Assembly (NCBI GenBank): GCA_027623815.1
Contig: JAQBUV010000111.1
Span: forward strand, 1-6,482
Origin: Casp-Chloro-G3 sp002816715
GTDB taxonomy: Bacteria > Chloroflexota > Dehalococcoidia > Lucifugimonadales > UBA3495
Direction: 5' to 3'
Length of the DNA: 6,482 nucleotides
Every line of letters starts with the position of its first letter. The first letter of the stretch is position 1. Both the position numbers and the translations under genes were made by a program. Shown here piece after piece: positions 6,423-6,482 of the stretch. The notes under the pieces are model-generated. The model saw only the letters and a program-made list of their open reading frames with translations. It did no database searches and was not told the DNA's origin.

Positions 6423-6482
6423 CCCGTGCCCTCCTGCAAATCAAATGTGCCAGCTCAGCGCTAATCCGGGATTCCCCAGATC

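Noticed and set aside
6054..6464. 136-codon plus-strand open frame opposite the TnpR-like gene
   Set aside because: It is the antisense shadow of a well-supported family gene with a strong ribosome binding site; the predicted protein resembles nothing known.

Overview
The window holds a compact leucine-degradation locus bounded on the left by the end of an insertion sequence. In order: (1) 1-515, one end of an ISL3-type insertion sequence whose transposase gene reads leftward out of the window; (2) 646-1824, an isovaleryl-CoA dehydrogenase gene on the minus strand; (3) 1825-2036, a divergent intergenic region with a clear inverted repeat; (4) 2037-5736, three plus-strand genes for the carboxyltransferase, biotin carboxylase and biotin carrier proteins of a 3-methylcrotonyl-CoA carboxylase (MCC); (5) 5737-5852, a convergent gap with an 8-bp perfect inverted repeat; (6) 5853-6422, a minus-strand gene of the pRiA4b ORF-3 / IS1096-passenger (TnpR-like) family. 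No stretch without a gene exceeds about 215 bases, and I saw no tRNA, rRNA, CRISPR array or replication origin.

The genes form two consecutive steps of leucine catabolism. The dehydrogenase oxidises isovaleryl-CoA to 3-methylcrotonyl-CoA, and the carboxylase then converts that, with ATP and bicarbonate, to 3-methylglutaconyl-CoA. The hydratase and HMG-CoA lyase that would finish the pathway are not in the window. The dehydrogenase is divergent from the carboxylase genes, so one shared control region at 1825-2036 could co-regulate both sides.

The most distinctive point is that the MCC alpha chain, usually one protein of about 650-680 residues, is encoded here as two proteins (500 and 175 residues). 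They overlap by four bases (GTGA), and the break falls inside the BT (alpha-beta contact) domain. The genes are otherwise canonical. I do not see evidence for a wholly undescribed system.

The organism is a bacterium of intermediate GC content. The transposase N-terminus resembles, from memory, ISL3 transposases common in Chloroflexota, which would suit an environmental member of that phylum. This is a weak inference and no feature of the window fixes the taxonomy.
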